A stretch of DNA of 64,000 bases, taken from Aeromonas schubertii. Its GTDB lineage: Bacteria > Pseudomonadota > Gammaproteobacteria > Enterobacterales > Aeromonadaceae. This document shows, piece after piece, positions 17,886-27,900 of the stretch. The translations under genes were made by a program, and so were the position numbers. Each line of letters starts with the position of its first letter. The stretch's first letter is position 1. Below the pieces are notes generated by a model. The model did not search any database, was not told where the DNA came from, and was given only the letters and a program-made list of their open reading frames with translations. The stretch is from positions 1 through 64,000 of the forward strand of contig NZ_CDDB01000064.1 in the NCBI RefSeq assembly GCF_000820105.1, in the 5' to 3' direction.

Positions 17886-18713
17886 ATGTCGCGCTATCGT
17901 CTCCTGCTGTTACTCTCTCTCGCGCTCTTGTCACGCCCAGGTCACGGGCAGCCACTTCGCATGGTCGTTCACGATTTCGCCCCCTTTACCTTTGCCGATG
18001 AGTCGGGCAGGGCACAGGGGGCATTGGTGGAGCTGGTGCAAGAGGCCTGCCGCCGTCGGGCCGAGGGGTGTGAGATCCTCTACCGCCCCAGTCGCCGGGC
18101 CAGGCTGATGCTCGAGCGCGGGTGGGTCGATGCCATGTTTCCCCTCGGGGTGACACCGGAGCGGCTGCAGAAACTGGACTTCTCGACACCCATCGCCTCC
18201 ACCTCTTACGGTTTTTACGGGGTCGCCGACTCACCTCTCGAGCGTCTCACGGCACAATCGCTCTCGGGTATGAAGGTGGGCACCTTCGGCCCCTCCTTTA
18301 CCCAGTATCTGCTCGAGCAGATCAACCGGGAGGTGGTGGAGGGAACCGGCGTCGGCATGACGATAGACGTGCAGCCCAACGCCGATGCAAAGGGGTTGGC
18401 CAAGCTGGTCTATCGTCGCTATCCCCTCTATTTCAGCAATATTCACTCCGCCGATTATCATCTGCGCCGAAGCGGGCTCACCGGTGTGCGTCAGCTCGGT
18501 GGCCTGGATCTGAAGGTCGAATACCGTATCGGTTTTGCCAGGGAGCGGGTCTCCACCGATGAGGTGACCCGCTTCAATGGCATACTCCATCAGCTGGAGC
18601 AGGAGGGCGTCGCAAGCCGGATCCGGGCCAAATGGCAGCTCGCGGCCCCCGATTTGGCTGCCCCCCTGGCTCCCCCCGGAGTCGATAAACTGCTGCGGGA
18701 CGGGCGCTCCTGA
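17886..18713 (+). CDS. Periplasmic substrate-binding protein, amino-acid type (SBP_bac_3)
   Basis: A 275-residue protein with an N-terminal signal peptide (hydrophobic LLLLLSLALLS, predicted cleavage after GHG, near residue 21). A family 3 solute-binding fold follows, with an early strand LRMVVHDFAPFTF and the DFSTPIASTSYGF hinge. No ABC permease or ATPase gene is nearby, so it is an orphan: it could serve a distant transporter or act as a sensory binding protein. The stop at 18711-18713 abuts the convergent ggt stop in TGATCA. The ligand is unknown; polar amino acids are the usual guess. Confidence 0.8.
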   Translation: MSRYRLLLLLSLALLSRPGHGQPLRMVVHDFAPFTFADESGRAQGALVELVQEACRRRAEGCEILYRPSRRARLMLERGWVDAMFPLGVTPERLQKLDFSTPIASTSYGFYGVADSPLERLTAQSLSGMKVGTFGPSFTQYLLEQINREVVEGTGVGMTIDVQPNADAKGLAKLVYRRYPLYFSNIHSADYHLRRSGLTGVRQLGGLDLKVEYRIGFARERVSTDEVTRFNGILHQLEQEGVASRIRAKWQLAAPDLAAPLAPPGVDKLLRDGRS

Positions 18714-20495
18714 TCACTCCCCTTTGGCGATCCCCTCCCGACGCGGATCAGCGGCGCCAAACCAACCGGCACCATTGCGCTGCACCCCCTGCAGCCCCGA
18801 GGTCTGCTCCCCGAGTATCACCTCGTGCCCCCTGGCCTTGAGCTCCTCCACCACCTCGGGCGGGGTGCGTCCCTGCTCGAGCTCGGTGGGGCCATTGCGA
18901 CTGCCGAAGTTGGGCAGATCGATGGCCTGTTGCAGGGTCAGGCCCCAGTCCAGGGTGCCGAGCAGGGTCTTGCCCACGTAGTTGATGATGGCCGACCCAC
19001 CCGGGGAGCCGAGGGTCATCTCCAGCTCGCCACTTTGCTTGTCAAACACCAGCAGGGGCGACATGGAGGAGCGTGGCCGCTTGCCCGGCTCGACCCGGTT
19101 GGCAACTGGCAGGCCGGCCGCATCGACCGAGGTGAAGGAGAAATCGGTGAGCTGGTTGTTGAGCAGGTAGCCGTTGACCATCAGGCGCGAGCCGAAGCCG
19201 TCCTCGATGGAGCTGGTCATGGAGATGGCCATGCCGCTTGGGTCGACGATAGAGACGTGGCTGGTGGAGGGGAGCTCGGGAGTGGCATCCCGTCCTCGCG
19301 CCAGGGACCGGGGTGGCGTGCCGGGGGCGGCGCTGCCCATGCTGCGCGGCCCGATGAGGCGGGCACGCTCGGCCAGATAGCCCTTGTCGAGCAGGCCGGC
19401 CACCGGCACCGCCACCTTGTCGGCGTCGGCCACGTAGCGGTTGCGGTCGGCAAAGGCGAGACGGGCCGCCTCGCTGTAGAGGTGGATGGCCTCGGCCGAG
19501 GCGGCCTGGCGCCCGTCAGCGCCTTTCACCGGCGCCAGCGCGCTCATGTCGCGCCCCTCCAGCATGCCGAAGATCTGGCCGAGCGCCAGGGTGCCTGACG
19601 AAGGGGTGGGGAAGCCGCAGATCCTGTGTGCCCGGTAGTCAAAGCAGAGGCCATCGCGCACCTTGGCGCGGTAATCGGTGAGATCGGTCAAGGTCAGCAG
19701 CCCGGGGTTGCTCGGGTGGCTCTGCACCTTGGCCACCATGGCCTCGGCAAGGGGCCCCTGATAGAAGGCGTCCGCTCCCTGTTCGGCCAGGGTGCGCAGC
19801 ACCTTGGCCAGGGCCGGGTTGGTCAGGCGGGTGCCGACCGCCTTGGGACGCCCGTCCGGCAGGTAGAAGTAGGCACGGGCGTCGGCATCCCTGGCCAGAT
19901 AGGGCTCCTTGGCGAGCAGGGCGGCCAGCCGCGGGCTGATGGCAAAGCCCTGCTCGGCGAGCGTGATGGCCGGGGCGAAGAGATCCCGCCAGGGCAGCTT
20001 GCCGTAGCGCTGGTGGGCCAGGGCCAGGGCACGCACCGTGCCGGGCGCCCCCACCGAGCGGCCACCCACCACCCCGTCGTAGAAGTCCATCGGCTTGCCC
20101 TCTTTCATAAAGAGCTGGTCGGTGGCCGCCGCCGGCGCCGTCTCGCGTCCGTCCACCGCACTCACCTGCCGGCCGTCCCACACCAGCAGCAGGGTGCCGC
20201 CGCCGATGCCGGAGGATTGGGGCTCGACCAGGGTCAGTACCAGTTGCACCGCGATGGCGGCGTCCACCGCAGAGCCGCCGGCCCGGATCACCTGGTAGCC
20301 GGCGTCTACCGCCAGGGGGTTGGCGGCGGCCACCATGAAGTCGTGACCCTGCCAGCCCGGCTTGTCGGTCCAGCCACTCGATGCTTCGGGGGCGATCAGG
20401 GTCTGGGGAGGGGGCGCATAGTGAAAGCCCTGCGAGTCGGCGCAACCGGCCAGCAGGGCGAGGGTCAGGGAGAGGGCGAGGGGCTTAAAGAGCAT
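18714..20495 (-). CDS. ggt: Gamma-glutamyltransferase, predicted lipoprotein
   Basis: Cleaves gamma-glutamyl bonds of glutathione and transfers the glutamyl group to amino acids or water. The 593-residue precursor should self-process at Thr411 (PSTSHVSIVD), the N-terminal nucleophile of the small subunit. GIGGGTLLLVWDG and NNQLTDFS motifs and the C-terminal SPGGSAIINYVGKTLL match the family. The N-terminus is a lipoprotein signal (LALLAGC, Cys18) followed by Ala-Asp, so it is probably anchored in an envelope membrane, unlike the soluble periplasmic E. coli enzyme. It is a single gene, convergent with the binding-protein gene. Confidence 0.93.
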   Translation of the reverse strand: MLFKPLALSLTLALLAGCADSQGFHYAPPPQTLIAPEASSGWTDKPGWQGHDFMVAAANPLAVDAGYQVIRAGGSAVDAAIAVQLVLTLVEPQSSGIGGGTLLLVWDGRQVSAVDGRETAPAAATDQLFMKEGKPMDFYDGVVGGRSVGAPGTVRALALAHQRYGKLPWRDLFAPAITLAEQGFAISPRLAALLAKEPYLARDADARAYFYLPDGRPKAVGTRLTNPALAKVLRTLAEQGADAFYQGPLAEAMVAKVQSHPSNPGLLTLTDLTDYRAKVRDGLCFDYRAHRICGFPTPSSGTLALGQIFGMLEGRDMSALAPVKGADGRQAASAEAIHLYSEAARLAFADRNRYVADADKVAVPVAGLLDKGYLAERARLIGPRSMGSAAPGTPPRSLARGRDATPELPSTSHVSIVDPSGMAISMTSSIEDGFGSRLMVNGYLLNNQLTDFSFTSVDAAGLPVANRVEPGKRPRSSMSPLLVFDKQSGELEMTLGSPGGSAIINYVGKTLLGTLDWGLTLQQAIDLPNFGSRNGPTELEQGRTPPEVVEELKARGHEVILGEQTSGLQGVQRNGAGWFGAADPRREGIAKGE

Positions 20496-20578
20496 GGTGA
20501 CGGCTCCGTGTCGGTCGTGGATGAATTCCCGACACTGTCACAATCGAAGCCTTTCTTCAAGTTTTCCTTATGACTCAA

Positions 20579-21778
20579 TTAGTTATGTTTTTGTCCATGA
20601 GTCTGCCAGCGATCGATAAGCGTGAACACCAGGGGATTTACCATGATGGAGAGGCTGGCGCCCATCAGTACCAGGTCGCGCGCCTCCCCGGGCACCAGAT
20701 TCAGCGCCACCCCGAGCCCCATCAGGATAAAGGAGAACTCCCCTACCTGAGCCAGACTCGCCGAGATGGTGAGTGCCGTCTGTTGGTTGTGGCCAAACAG
20801 GCGCACGATGGAAAATGCCGCCAGTGACTTGCCAAACAGTATGATGAGGAGGGTGGCCAGCACCGCCAGCGGCTCGCGCAGCAGTATGGTCGGGTCGAGC
20901 AGCATGCCCACCGAGACGAAGAAGAGCACGGCGAAGGCATCTTGCAGCGGCAAGGTCTCGCTGGCTGCCTTGTGGCTGAGATTGGAGCTGTTCATCACCA
21001 CTCCGGCGAAGAAGGCGCCGAGGGCGAACGAAACCCCGAACAGCTTGACCGCACCGAAGGCGATGCCGAGCGAGCAGGAGAGCACCGCCAGGGTGAACAG
21101 CTCCCGTGAGCCGGTGGCGATGGTGCGCGTCAGCAGCCAGGGGATGAAGCGCCGCCCGCCGACGATCATCAGGGCGATAAAGGCGGCCACCTTGGCCAGG
21201 ATCAGCCCCAGATCGGCCAGCACGCTGGTGAGGCGCAGCGTCTCGCCTCCGCGCTGCAGGTCGGCCAGGATTGGCAGCATCACCAGGGCCAGCACCATCA
21301 CCAGATCCTCCACGATGAGCCAGCCGATGGCGATGCGCCCCTCGTGGGTGTCGATAAGGCCACGGCTCTCCAGGGCTCGCAGCAGCACCACTGTGCTGGC
21401 GGTGGAGAGGGCCAGGCCAAATACCAGACCCGGGATAAGGCCCCAGCCTTGCAGGTGGGCAAGCCCGAGTCCGAGCAGGGTGGCCAGGGCCATCTGGACC
21501 ATGGCGCCCGGGATGGCGATGCGCCTGACCGACAGGAGGTCGCTTAAGGAAAAATGGAGTCCGACCCCGAACATCAACAGGATCACGCCAATCTCGGCGA
21601 GCTCGGGGGCAAGTTGCAGATCGGCCACATAGCCGGGGGTGAAGGGGCCGCTGATGACGCCGGCCGCCAGATAACCCACCATGGGGGAGATCTTCAGGTG
21701 GCTCGCCAGCATGCCGAGCAGGTAGGCCAGTACGAAGCCGCCCACCAGGGTCGTGATCAGGGGAAGGGAGTGGTCCAT
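20579..21778 (-). CDS. YbaL-like cation:proton antiporter lacking the RCK domain
   Basis: A 399-residue CPA2 (KefB/YbaL-type) membrane protein with about 12 helices. It matches the membrane half of E. coli YbaL almost segment by segment (LITTLVGGFVLAYLLGML, LMFGVGLHFS, GWLIVEDLVMV, DAFAVLFFVSVGMLLDP). E. coli YbaL has 558 residues and ends in a TrkA-N/RCK NAD-binding domain; here the protein stops at the last helix (LIDRWQTHGQKHN). Only 83 bp separate the stop from the ggt start, so the missing domain is not present in another frame. It probably exchanges K+ or Na+ for H+ without nucleotide gating. Confidence 0.87.
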   Translation of the reverse strand: MDHSLPLITTLVGGFVLAYLLGMLASHLKISPMVGYLAAGVISGPFTPGYVADLQLAPELAEIGVILLMFGVGLHFSLSDLLSVRRIAIPGAMVQMALATLLGLGLAHLQGWGLIPGLVFGLALSTASTVVLLRALESRGLIDTHEGRIAIGWLIVEDLVMVLALVMLPILADLQRGGETLRLTSVLADLGLILAKVAAFIALMIVGGRRFIPWLLTRTIATGSRELFTLAVLSCSLGIAFGAVKLFGVSFALGAFFAGVVMNSSNLSHKAASETLPLQDAFAVLFFVSVGMLLDPTILLREPLAVLATLLIILFGKSLAAFSIVRLFGHNQQTALTISASLAQVGEFSFILMGLGVALNLVPGEARDLVLMGASLSIMVNPLVFTLIDRWQTHGQKHN

Positions 21779-22083
21779 ATCGTCACCTCGCTAATGGCAG
21801 TCAGGAGCTGCTGGTGCAGCCGTCAATAAGCAGGTTGGCGAAAGGAAAATTGCGGGGCATGCCTGGTTGCGCGGCATGATGCGTCAATCATCGTTTCGGC
21901 GGGACTATAAAGGTGCTAACCGGCGCCGGCAATGATTCTTTTGATGAAATTGTAAGTAATCTTTTCGGTCTTAAGGGGCTTATTTTTAAGTGTTGATTGA
22001 TAAAAGTGTGCGGTTTGGTGACATTTTTAATTCAGAAGCGGAAAAAGAGAGGCCGCCCGTAGGCGGCCTCGCTGTCAGCGGCG
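21779..22083. other. 305-bp intergenic region upstream of the antiporter
   Basis: It should hold the antiporter promoter (minus strand). A 12-bp direct repeat TTGCG(G/C)GGCATG lies at 21850-21861 and 21867-21878. The middle is AT-rich and the right end carries the rdgC terminator. No gene is seen. Confidence 0.6.
22041..22070 (-). terminator. Terminator of rdgC
   Basis: On the minus strand GAGGCCGCC pairs with GGCGGCCTC around a four-base loop, followed by TCTTTTTC, 14 bases after the rdgC stop. Confidence 0.9.
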
Positions 22084-22995
22084 TCAGAGGGATTGCTCCT
22101 CTCCCCCAAGCGCGGCCAGCAGGGCCGGGATAAACTGGGCCAGTTCGGCGGTGACCAGGGCAAAGTCGGCGTCGAGGCGGGCGGCCGGATCTTCGCTGGT
22201 GATGTCGTCGTTCTGCTCGCGCAGCTCTTCGCTGAACTTGAGACGCTTGATGGAGAGATCGTCCCCCAGCACGAAGCTCAGGCTCTCACCCCAGTTGAGG
22301 GCCAGCTTGGTCACCAGCTTGTCGTTGGCCAGGTGGTTCTTGATCTCGTCGGTCATCAGGTCCTGCTGCTTGCAGCGGATGATGCCGCCGTGCTCCATGG
22401 CGCTGCGCAGCTCTGCCTCATCCTCCAGGGCGAGGCTGGCGGGCAGGTTCCCCTCGGTGAGCCACTCGGTCATGGTGATCTCGGGCGGGTTCTTGAGGGC
22501 CACCGGCACGACCGGCAGAGTGCCGATGCTCTTGCGCAGCAGGGCCAGCAGATCGTCGGCCTTCTTGGCCGAGCCCGCGTCCACCACCATCAGGTTGTCG
22601 GCGGGGTTGATCCAGGCGAAGGTCTGACTGGTGCGACTGAAGGCGCGCGGCAGCAGGGTGTGGAGGATCTCCTCCTTGAGCGCTTCCTTCTCTTTCTTCT
22701 TCAGGGCGCGCCCCTGCTCATGCTCTATCTCCTCTACCTTCTCGGCCAGCATCTCTTTTACGACCGACCCGGGCAGCATCTTCTCTTCCTTGCGGGCGCA
22801 GATAAGGATCTGGCCAGAGGCGCTGTGGGCCAGGGTGGCGCCGAACTTACCGAGGGGTTTGACCCAGCCGAATCGGGAGAGATCCTGACTGCCGCAGGGG
22901 GTGAAGAGGCAGCTCTCGAGCTGGGTCTCCAACTGCTCCACGGTCAGCTCGAAGGGGCGGGTAAAACGGTAGATCTGCAGGTTCTTGAACCACAT
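22084..22995 (-). CDS. rdgC: Recombination-associated protein RdgC
   Basis: A nucleoid-associated, ring-forming DNA-binding protein that limits RecA access to DNA. The 303-residue length equals that of E. coli RdgC, and the start MWFKNLQIYRF is the family start. A charged helix-rich insert (about 95-135, EHEQGRALKKKEKEALKEE) is also typical. An in-frame extension to 23040 does not match the family. It is a single gene with its own terminator, divergent from a GNAT acetyltransferase gene and near sbcDC. Confidence 0.95.
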   Translation of the reverse strand: MWFKNLQIYRFTRPFELTVEQLETQLESCLFTPCGSQDLSRFGWVKPLGKFGATLAHSASGQILICARKEEKMLPGSVVKEMLAEKVEEIEHEQGRALKKKEKEALKEEILHTLLPRAFSRTSQTFAWINPADNLMVVDAGSAKKADDLLALLRKSIGTLPVVPVALKNPPEITMTEWLTEGNLPASLALEDEAELRSAMEHGGIIRCKQQDLMTDEIKNHLANDKLVTKLALNWGESLSFVLGDDLSIKRLKFSEELREQNDDITSEDPAARLDADFALVTAELAQFIPALLAALGGEEQSL

Positions 22996-23172
22996 GGCGT
23001 CGTCGGTCTCCTCATTGGTCAGGGCGGCATTGTACTGCAAAGCGGGATGTGATCAGACTGGAACTTTAGAGAAAAAAGGTGGAGCCAGCTCACAGGAGAG
23101 GTTTTTCGTTTGGAACAGCCACTTCAATCCCCCCTAGACTGCTCATTGAGTGAACCGTCAGGAGTCGAACCG

Positions 23173-23631
23173 ATGATCAGACCCGCACAGGCACAGGACA
23201 TGGACGCCGTACTGGAGATCTGGCTGCTTGCCTCGCTCCAGGCCCACGACTTTGTCGATGCCTCCAGCTGGTGGCGGGTACAGGAGGAGCTGCGTATCCG
23301 TTATCTCGACAAGGCCGAGATCTGGGTCTGCGACGAGCGGGGCGATCTGCTCGGCTTTATGGCCTTGGTGGATGATTATCTGGCGGCCCTGTTTGTGCGC
23401 CCGGACCGTCAGGGACGCGGCGTCGGTCACGCCTTGCTGGCCAGGGCCAAGGCCTTGTTGCCGCAGCTGAGGGCCAAAGTCTATGCCGAGAATGACGAGG
23501 CCCTGCGGTTTTATCGTCACCACGGTTTTCGTATCCAGGGGGAGGAGACGGACCCCCTGACCGGGCACCATCTCTATCTCATTGAGTTTGTTGGCAAGCA
23601 CACCCAGCGTAGCCGGGAGCCGCAGGCTTGA
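23173..23631 (+). CDS. GNAT-family N-acetyltransferase, YiaC/YjaB-like
   Basis: A 152-residue GNAT fold. The acetyl-CoA pyrophosphate loop is RPDRQGRGVGHALL (the R/Q-x-x-G-x-G/A pattern, near residues 77-90), and the C-terminal ENDEALRFYRHHGF segment is typical. The N-terminus MIRPAQAQDMDAVLEIWLLAS resembles E. coli YiaC, which acetylates protein lysines, but other small-molecule substrates are possible. The start at 23173 has AGGAG eight bases upstream; an in-frame extension to 23110 is not supported. A G/C hairpin follows before sbcD. Confidence 0.82.
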   Translation: MIRPAQAQDMDAVLEIWLLASLQAHDFVDASSWWRVQEELRIRYLDKAEIWVCDERGDLLGFMALVDDYLAALFVRPDRQGRGVGHALLARAKALLPQLRAKVYAENDEALRFYRHHGFRIQGEETDPLTGHHLYLIEFVGKHTQRSREPQA

Positions 23632-23688
23632 TTCCCCCCTTTTCAGCCCCCATCTGAGGGGGAGTCTCCCCTATCTTGCAGAGTTGTC

Positions 23689-24909
23689 ATGAAGATCCTC
23701 CATACGGCGGACTGGCATCTGGGGCACCAGCTCCATGGCCACGATCGCCACGCCGAACATCAGGCTTTTCTCGACTGGCTCGCCGCCACCATCGACGAGC
23801 GTCGCCCCGACGCCCTGCTGGTGGCGGGCGATCTGTTTGATACCGCCAACCCGCCCGCCAGCGCCTGGCAGCAGCTCTACCGCTTCCTGGCCCGGCTGCG
23901 GGCCGCCCATCCGGCCCTCAACCTGGTGCTCATCGGTGGCAATCACGACTCCCCCTCCAAGCTGGACGCACCCCACGAGCTGCTGCGCGCCTTCGACCTG
24001 CACCTGGTCGGCAGCATCAGCCGGGACGCCGAGGGGGAGCTCGAGCTCGAGCGTCTGCTGGTGCCGCTGACCGGGCTGGACGGGGCCGTGCAGGCCTGGT
24101 GTGCCGCAGTGCCGTTTCTGCGCAGCAGCGATCTGCGCACCCGGGATCTCGCCGACGGGGAAGACAGATTGATAGAGGGGGTGCGTGAGGTCTATCGCCA
24201 GGTGCTCCATGAGGGGCGCCGACGGGCAGGCGATCTTCCCCTTATCGCCATGGGCCACGCCTATCTGGCGCGCGGCCAGCTCTCCGAGCTCTCCGAGCGC
24301 AAGGTGCTCGGCGGCAACCAGCATGCCCTGCCAGGCGATCTGTTCGATGGCGCCGACTACACGGCCCTGGGCCACCTGCACCTGGCCCAGCAGATCGGCG
24401 AGCGAGTTCACTACAGCGGCTCGCCACTGCCCCTGTCGCTCTCCGAGGCCGACTACCGCCACCAGGTGCTGGAGGTGACCCTGAACGGGCGCGAGGTGAG
24501 CGTGACGCGTCTCATGGTACCGCGTACCGCCCCCATGATCCGGCTGCCGGAACAGGATCTCGAGGGGGCCCTGGCGGCCATCATGGCCCTCGATCTGCCC
24601 GAGGTGGAGGCCGGCGCCCGCCCCTACCTCGAGGTGCGCCTGCTGCTGCCAAAGCCTGAGGCCCGCATCCGCGAGCGCATTCTCTCGGCCCTGGCGGGCA
24701 AGCCGCTGCGCCTGGCCCGTATCACGACCCGCTATCAGGGGGCGGGGGCAGGGCTGGCCGATGGCCCGCAGCGACGCAGGCTCGATGAGCTCTCTCCTAC
24801 CGAGGTGTTTCGGCTCTGTTATCAGCGCCAGTTCGAGGGGGAACCCGAGGCGTCACTCGTCGCCTCGTTCGAAGAGATCCTGGAGCAGGTCAAGGAGTCC
24901 GGCGTATGA
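23689..24909 (+). CDS. sbcD: Exonuclease subunit SbcD (Mre11-like nuclease)
   Basis: The metallophosphoesterase subunit of the SbcCD complex, which cleaves DNA hairpins and blocked ends. The 406-residue protein keeps all nuclease motifs: Asp8/His10 in TADWHLGHQLHG, GDLFDTANPP, GGNHDSPS, MGHAYLARG and LGHLHLAQ. The C-terminal part is the capping and SbcC-binding region. Its stop overlaps the sbcC ATG by 4 bp (ATGA at 24906-24909), so the subunits are translationally coupled. Confidence 0.95.
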   Translation: MKILHTADWHLGHQLHGHDRHAEHQAFLDWLAATIDERRPDALLVAGDLFDTANPPASAWQQLYRFLARLRAAHPALNLVLIGGNHDSPSKLDAPHELLRAFDLHLVGSISRDAEGELELERLLVPLTGLDGAVQAWCAAVPFLRSSDLRTRDLADGEDRLIEGVREVYRQVLHEGRRRAGDLPLIAMGHAYLARGQLSELSERKVLGGNQHALPGDLFDGADYTALGHLHLAQQIGERVHYSGSPLPLSLSEADYRHQVLEVTLNGREVSVTRLMVPRTAPMIRLPEQDLEGALAAIMALDLPEVEAGARPYLEVRLLLPKPEARIRERILSALAGKPLRLARITTRYQGAGAGLADGPQRRRLDELSPTEVFRLCYQRQFEGEPEASLVASFEEILEQVKESGV

Positions 24910-27900
24910 AAATCTTGTCACTGTCAGGGGAAAATCTGGCCAGCCTGACCGGCGCCTTCACCCTCGACTTTACCCGCGGGGCCCTCGGTGCTGCGGGCCT
25001 GTTCGCCATTACCGGCAATACCGGCGCCGGCAAGAGCACCTTGCTCGATGCCATCTGTCTGGCCCTCTACGACGAGATGCCGCGCTTTATCGCCAATCGC
25101 AAGAATGTCGAGAAAATTGGCCGCGCCCATGAAGATGAAAGAGACAAGTTAACGGCCAATGATGTCAAAAATATCCTCAGCCGTGGCCATGCCAGCGGCT
25201 TTGCCGAGGTGCGCTTTCGCGGCTGTGACGGTCGCACCTGGCTGGCCCGCTGGGCGGTGCGCCGGGCCCGCAATCGTGCCGAAGGGCGCTTTCAGGCGCA
25301 AGAGCGCTCCCTGACCGACGTCGAGTCCGGTCAGGTCTTCTCGGGCAGCAAGCGGGAGTTGCAGGAGCGCATCGACGAGCTGGTGGGCCTCTCCTGGGAG
25401 CAGTTTCGCCGCGCCGTCATATTGCCCCAGGGGGAATTTGCCGCCTTCCTCAAGTCCGATGCCAATGAGCGATCCGCCCTGCTCGAGCGGATGACAGGCA
25501 CCGAGCTCTACTCCGCCATCTCTATGCAGACCTACGAGCGGGCGCGGGAGGAGCAGCAGAAACTGGCTGTGATTAACCAGCGCCTCGGTGATGTGGTGCT
25601 GATGGATGAGGAGAGCCGCAGGCAGTGGGTGAGCCAGCAGGTGAGCCTCACCACCGCCCTCAGGCACGAGCAGCAGCAACAGCAACTGATGCAGGAGCTC
25701 TGCGATCTCCATCGCCGCATCGCCGACCAGCAGCAGGGTTGCAGCGAGGGGGAAGTGGCGCTGGAGCAGGCCCTGCAGGCTCACGGGGCCGCCGCCGCCG
25801 AGCGTGAGGAGTTCGCTCGTGCCGAACAGGCCCAGGTAGCCCGTGCCGACCACGACGAGTTGGCCCGCCTCACCCTCGAGGTGCAGCAGCAGGAGAAGCA
25901 GATTGCCGAACTGGGCCCCGAGCTTGCCCGACTCGAAGAGCAGGCCCGCCAGAGCGCGTTGACCGAACAGCAACTGCTGGCCGAGAAAGTGGCCGCCGAG
26001 CGCGAATGGGGCGCCCTGCAGCCCGAGCTCAAGCGGGCGCAGGAGCTCGATACCCGTATTCTGGAAAAGCAGCAGCAGTTGCAGAAGGTTCGGCAGGAGG
26101 GGGCGCAGGAGCGGGAGGTTCAGCTCGCCCTCGAACAGGAGTGGCGCGTACAGAGCCAGCAGGTAGCGCAGCTCAAGGAGCAGCACCGGCAGTGGAGCCT
26201 CTGGCTTGAGGAGAACAGGGCGCTGGCTCCGGTCGCCCGCCAGTGGCAACCCTTGCTGACCGCCATGCAGGATTGGGCCGGGGATGCCGGCGCCTTGCAG
26301 CAACTGCTTACCCTGCGGGATCACAAGCTGAGCGCCCTGCAGCAGTTGCAACGCCAGCTGGAGCAGGGCCAGCAGGAGCGGGAGTATTGGCAGCGCGAGC
26401 AGGCGCGGTTACAGCAGCAGGGGAGCGAGCTGGAGCAGCAGCAGTGGGAGAGTCGCCTTGCCAGGGCGCAGGAGCAGTGGCAACAGCAGAGCGAACAGCT
26501 GGGCCAACTGCGTCAGCTGCTGGAGTTGGCCGACTATGCCCGCAGCCACGCCGAGCAGCACGCCCGGTTACAGCGGGAGCTGGCAGAGCTGGAGCTGGCC
26601 CTTGGCAAGCTGGCCACCCTGGGGGAGGAGCTGGCGCCGGCCCTTGAACGCCTCGCCTTGCAGCGGGATGAGGCGCGTCACGCCCTGGAGCAATCTCGCG
26701 CCATCGCCAGTTTTGAGCAACATCGCCATATGCTCGGCGATGGGGAGCCCTGCCCGCTGTGCGGCGCGAAAGAGCACCCCTACCGCCAGAGCCAGCCGCA
26801 GGTGGCCGGCATTCTGGGTCAGTTGGCACTGCGGGCTCAGGGTCTCGAACGGGAGTGGGAGCACCTCAACCATCAATACATTCAGTGTCAGAGCGAGCGT
26901 CAGGAGCTGGAGCGCCAGCGCCTGGCTCGTCAGCAGCACCTGCCCGAGCTGGAGGCGCGGGCCGAGCAGCTGATCCTGCGCTGGCAGCAGTTGGGGGGAG
27001 AGGCCCTGCAGGGCCATCCGTTGCCGCTATACCAGAGTCCCGCCGAGTGGCAGGGAGTGATCCATCGTCTGCTCGGCCATGGGCAAGCCCTGGAGCAGGG
27101 GCTGGCCCAGAGCCAGCAGCAACTGCGGGAAGCCCGGCTCGGTCAGCAGCAGCTTCAGGCTGTGCGTCAGCAACTGGGCCAGTTGACAGAGCAGCACCAG
27201 CAGTTCGACCGGCACTGGCAGGAGGCCGATCGCCAGCGCATTACCCTGGAAGGGGAGCTCAAGGGGATGGGGGAGCAGGAGAGCACCCTGCGTCAGCGTC
27301 TCGAGCAGGGGGGGCTGCGCCTCGACGAGCAGATGGGGGGGCTGCCCTGGCGCCAGTGGCTCGGCAGCCAGCAGTGGCATGAGTGGCAGCAATCCTGTGA
27401 GGCCTGGCTGCACGGCCAGGGCGAGTGGGAGCGGCTGGCCGGCGAGATAGCCAGCCTCACCCCGGCCCTGAGTGCTCAGGAGGCGCGTCTGCAGAGTCAG
27501 CGTGAGCGGTTGCACAGGCTAGAGCGCGATGACAAGGAGCACGAGCAGCAGTGTCAGGGGCTGCTCACCAGTCGCGCCGCCTGTCTGGGGGGGGAGGCGA
27601 TAGCCCTGGTGGAGCGTCGCTGGCAGGCGCGTCTGCAACAGATCGGCCGCGAGCTGGAGGCGATACAAGGCAGTGCGCGCGCCCTCGGCGAACGCCAGAC
27701 CGAGCTCAAGACTCGCCTCGCCCATCTGGAGCAGGAGAAACAGGTGAGCAGTCGGCGCAAACGCGAGGTGTTGGGACGCTGGGCCGCTCACGCCACCACC
27801 CTCGGCATCGCCGAATACGATCTGCGTCGTCTGCTGGCCATCACCCCCGATGAGCTCAAGTCGCGCCGCGCCGCCTTGCAGGGGTTGGAGGACGCCGTGG

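Noticed and set aside
26340-27400. Repetitive CAGCAG-rich stretch in sbcC as a simple-sequence repeat
   Set aside because: It encodes the expected Gln/Glu/Leu coiled coil in an intact frame. No exact tandem unit is repeated enough to call a repeat.
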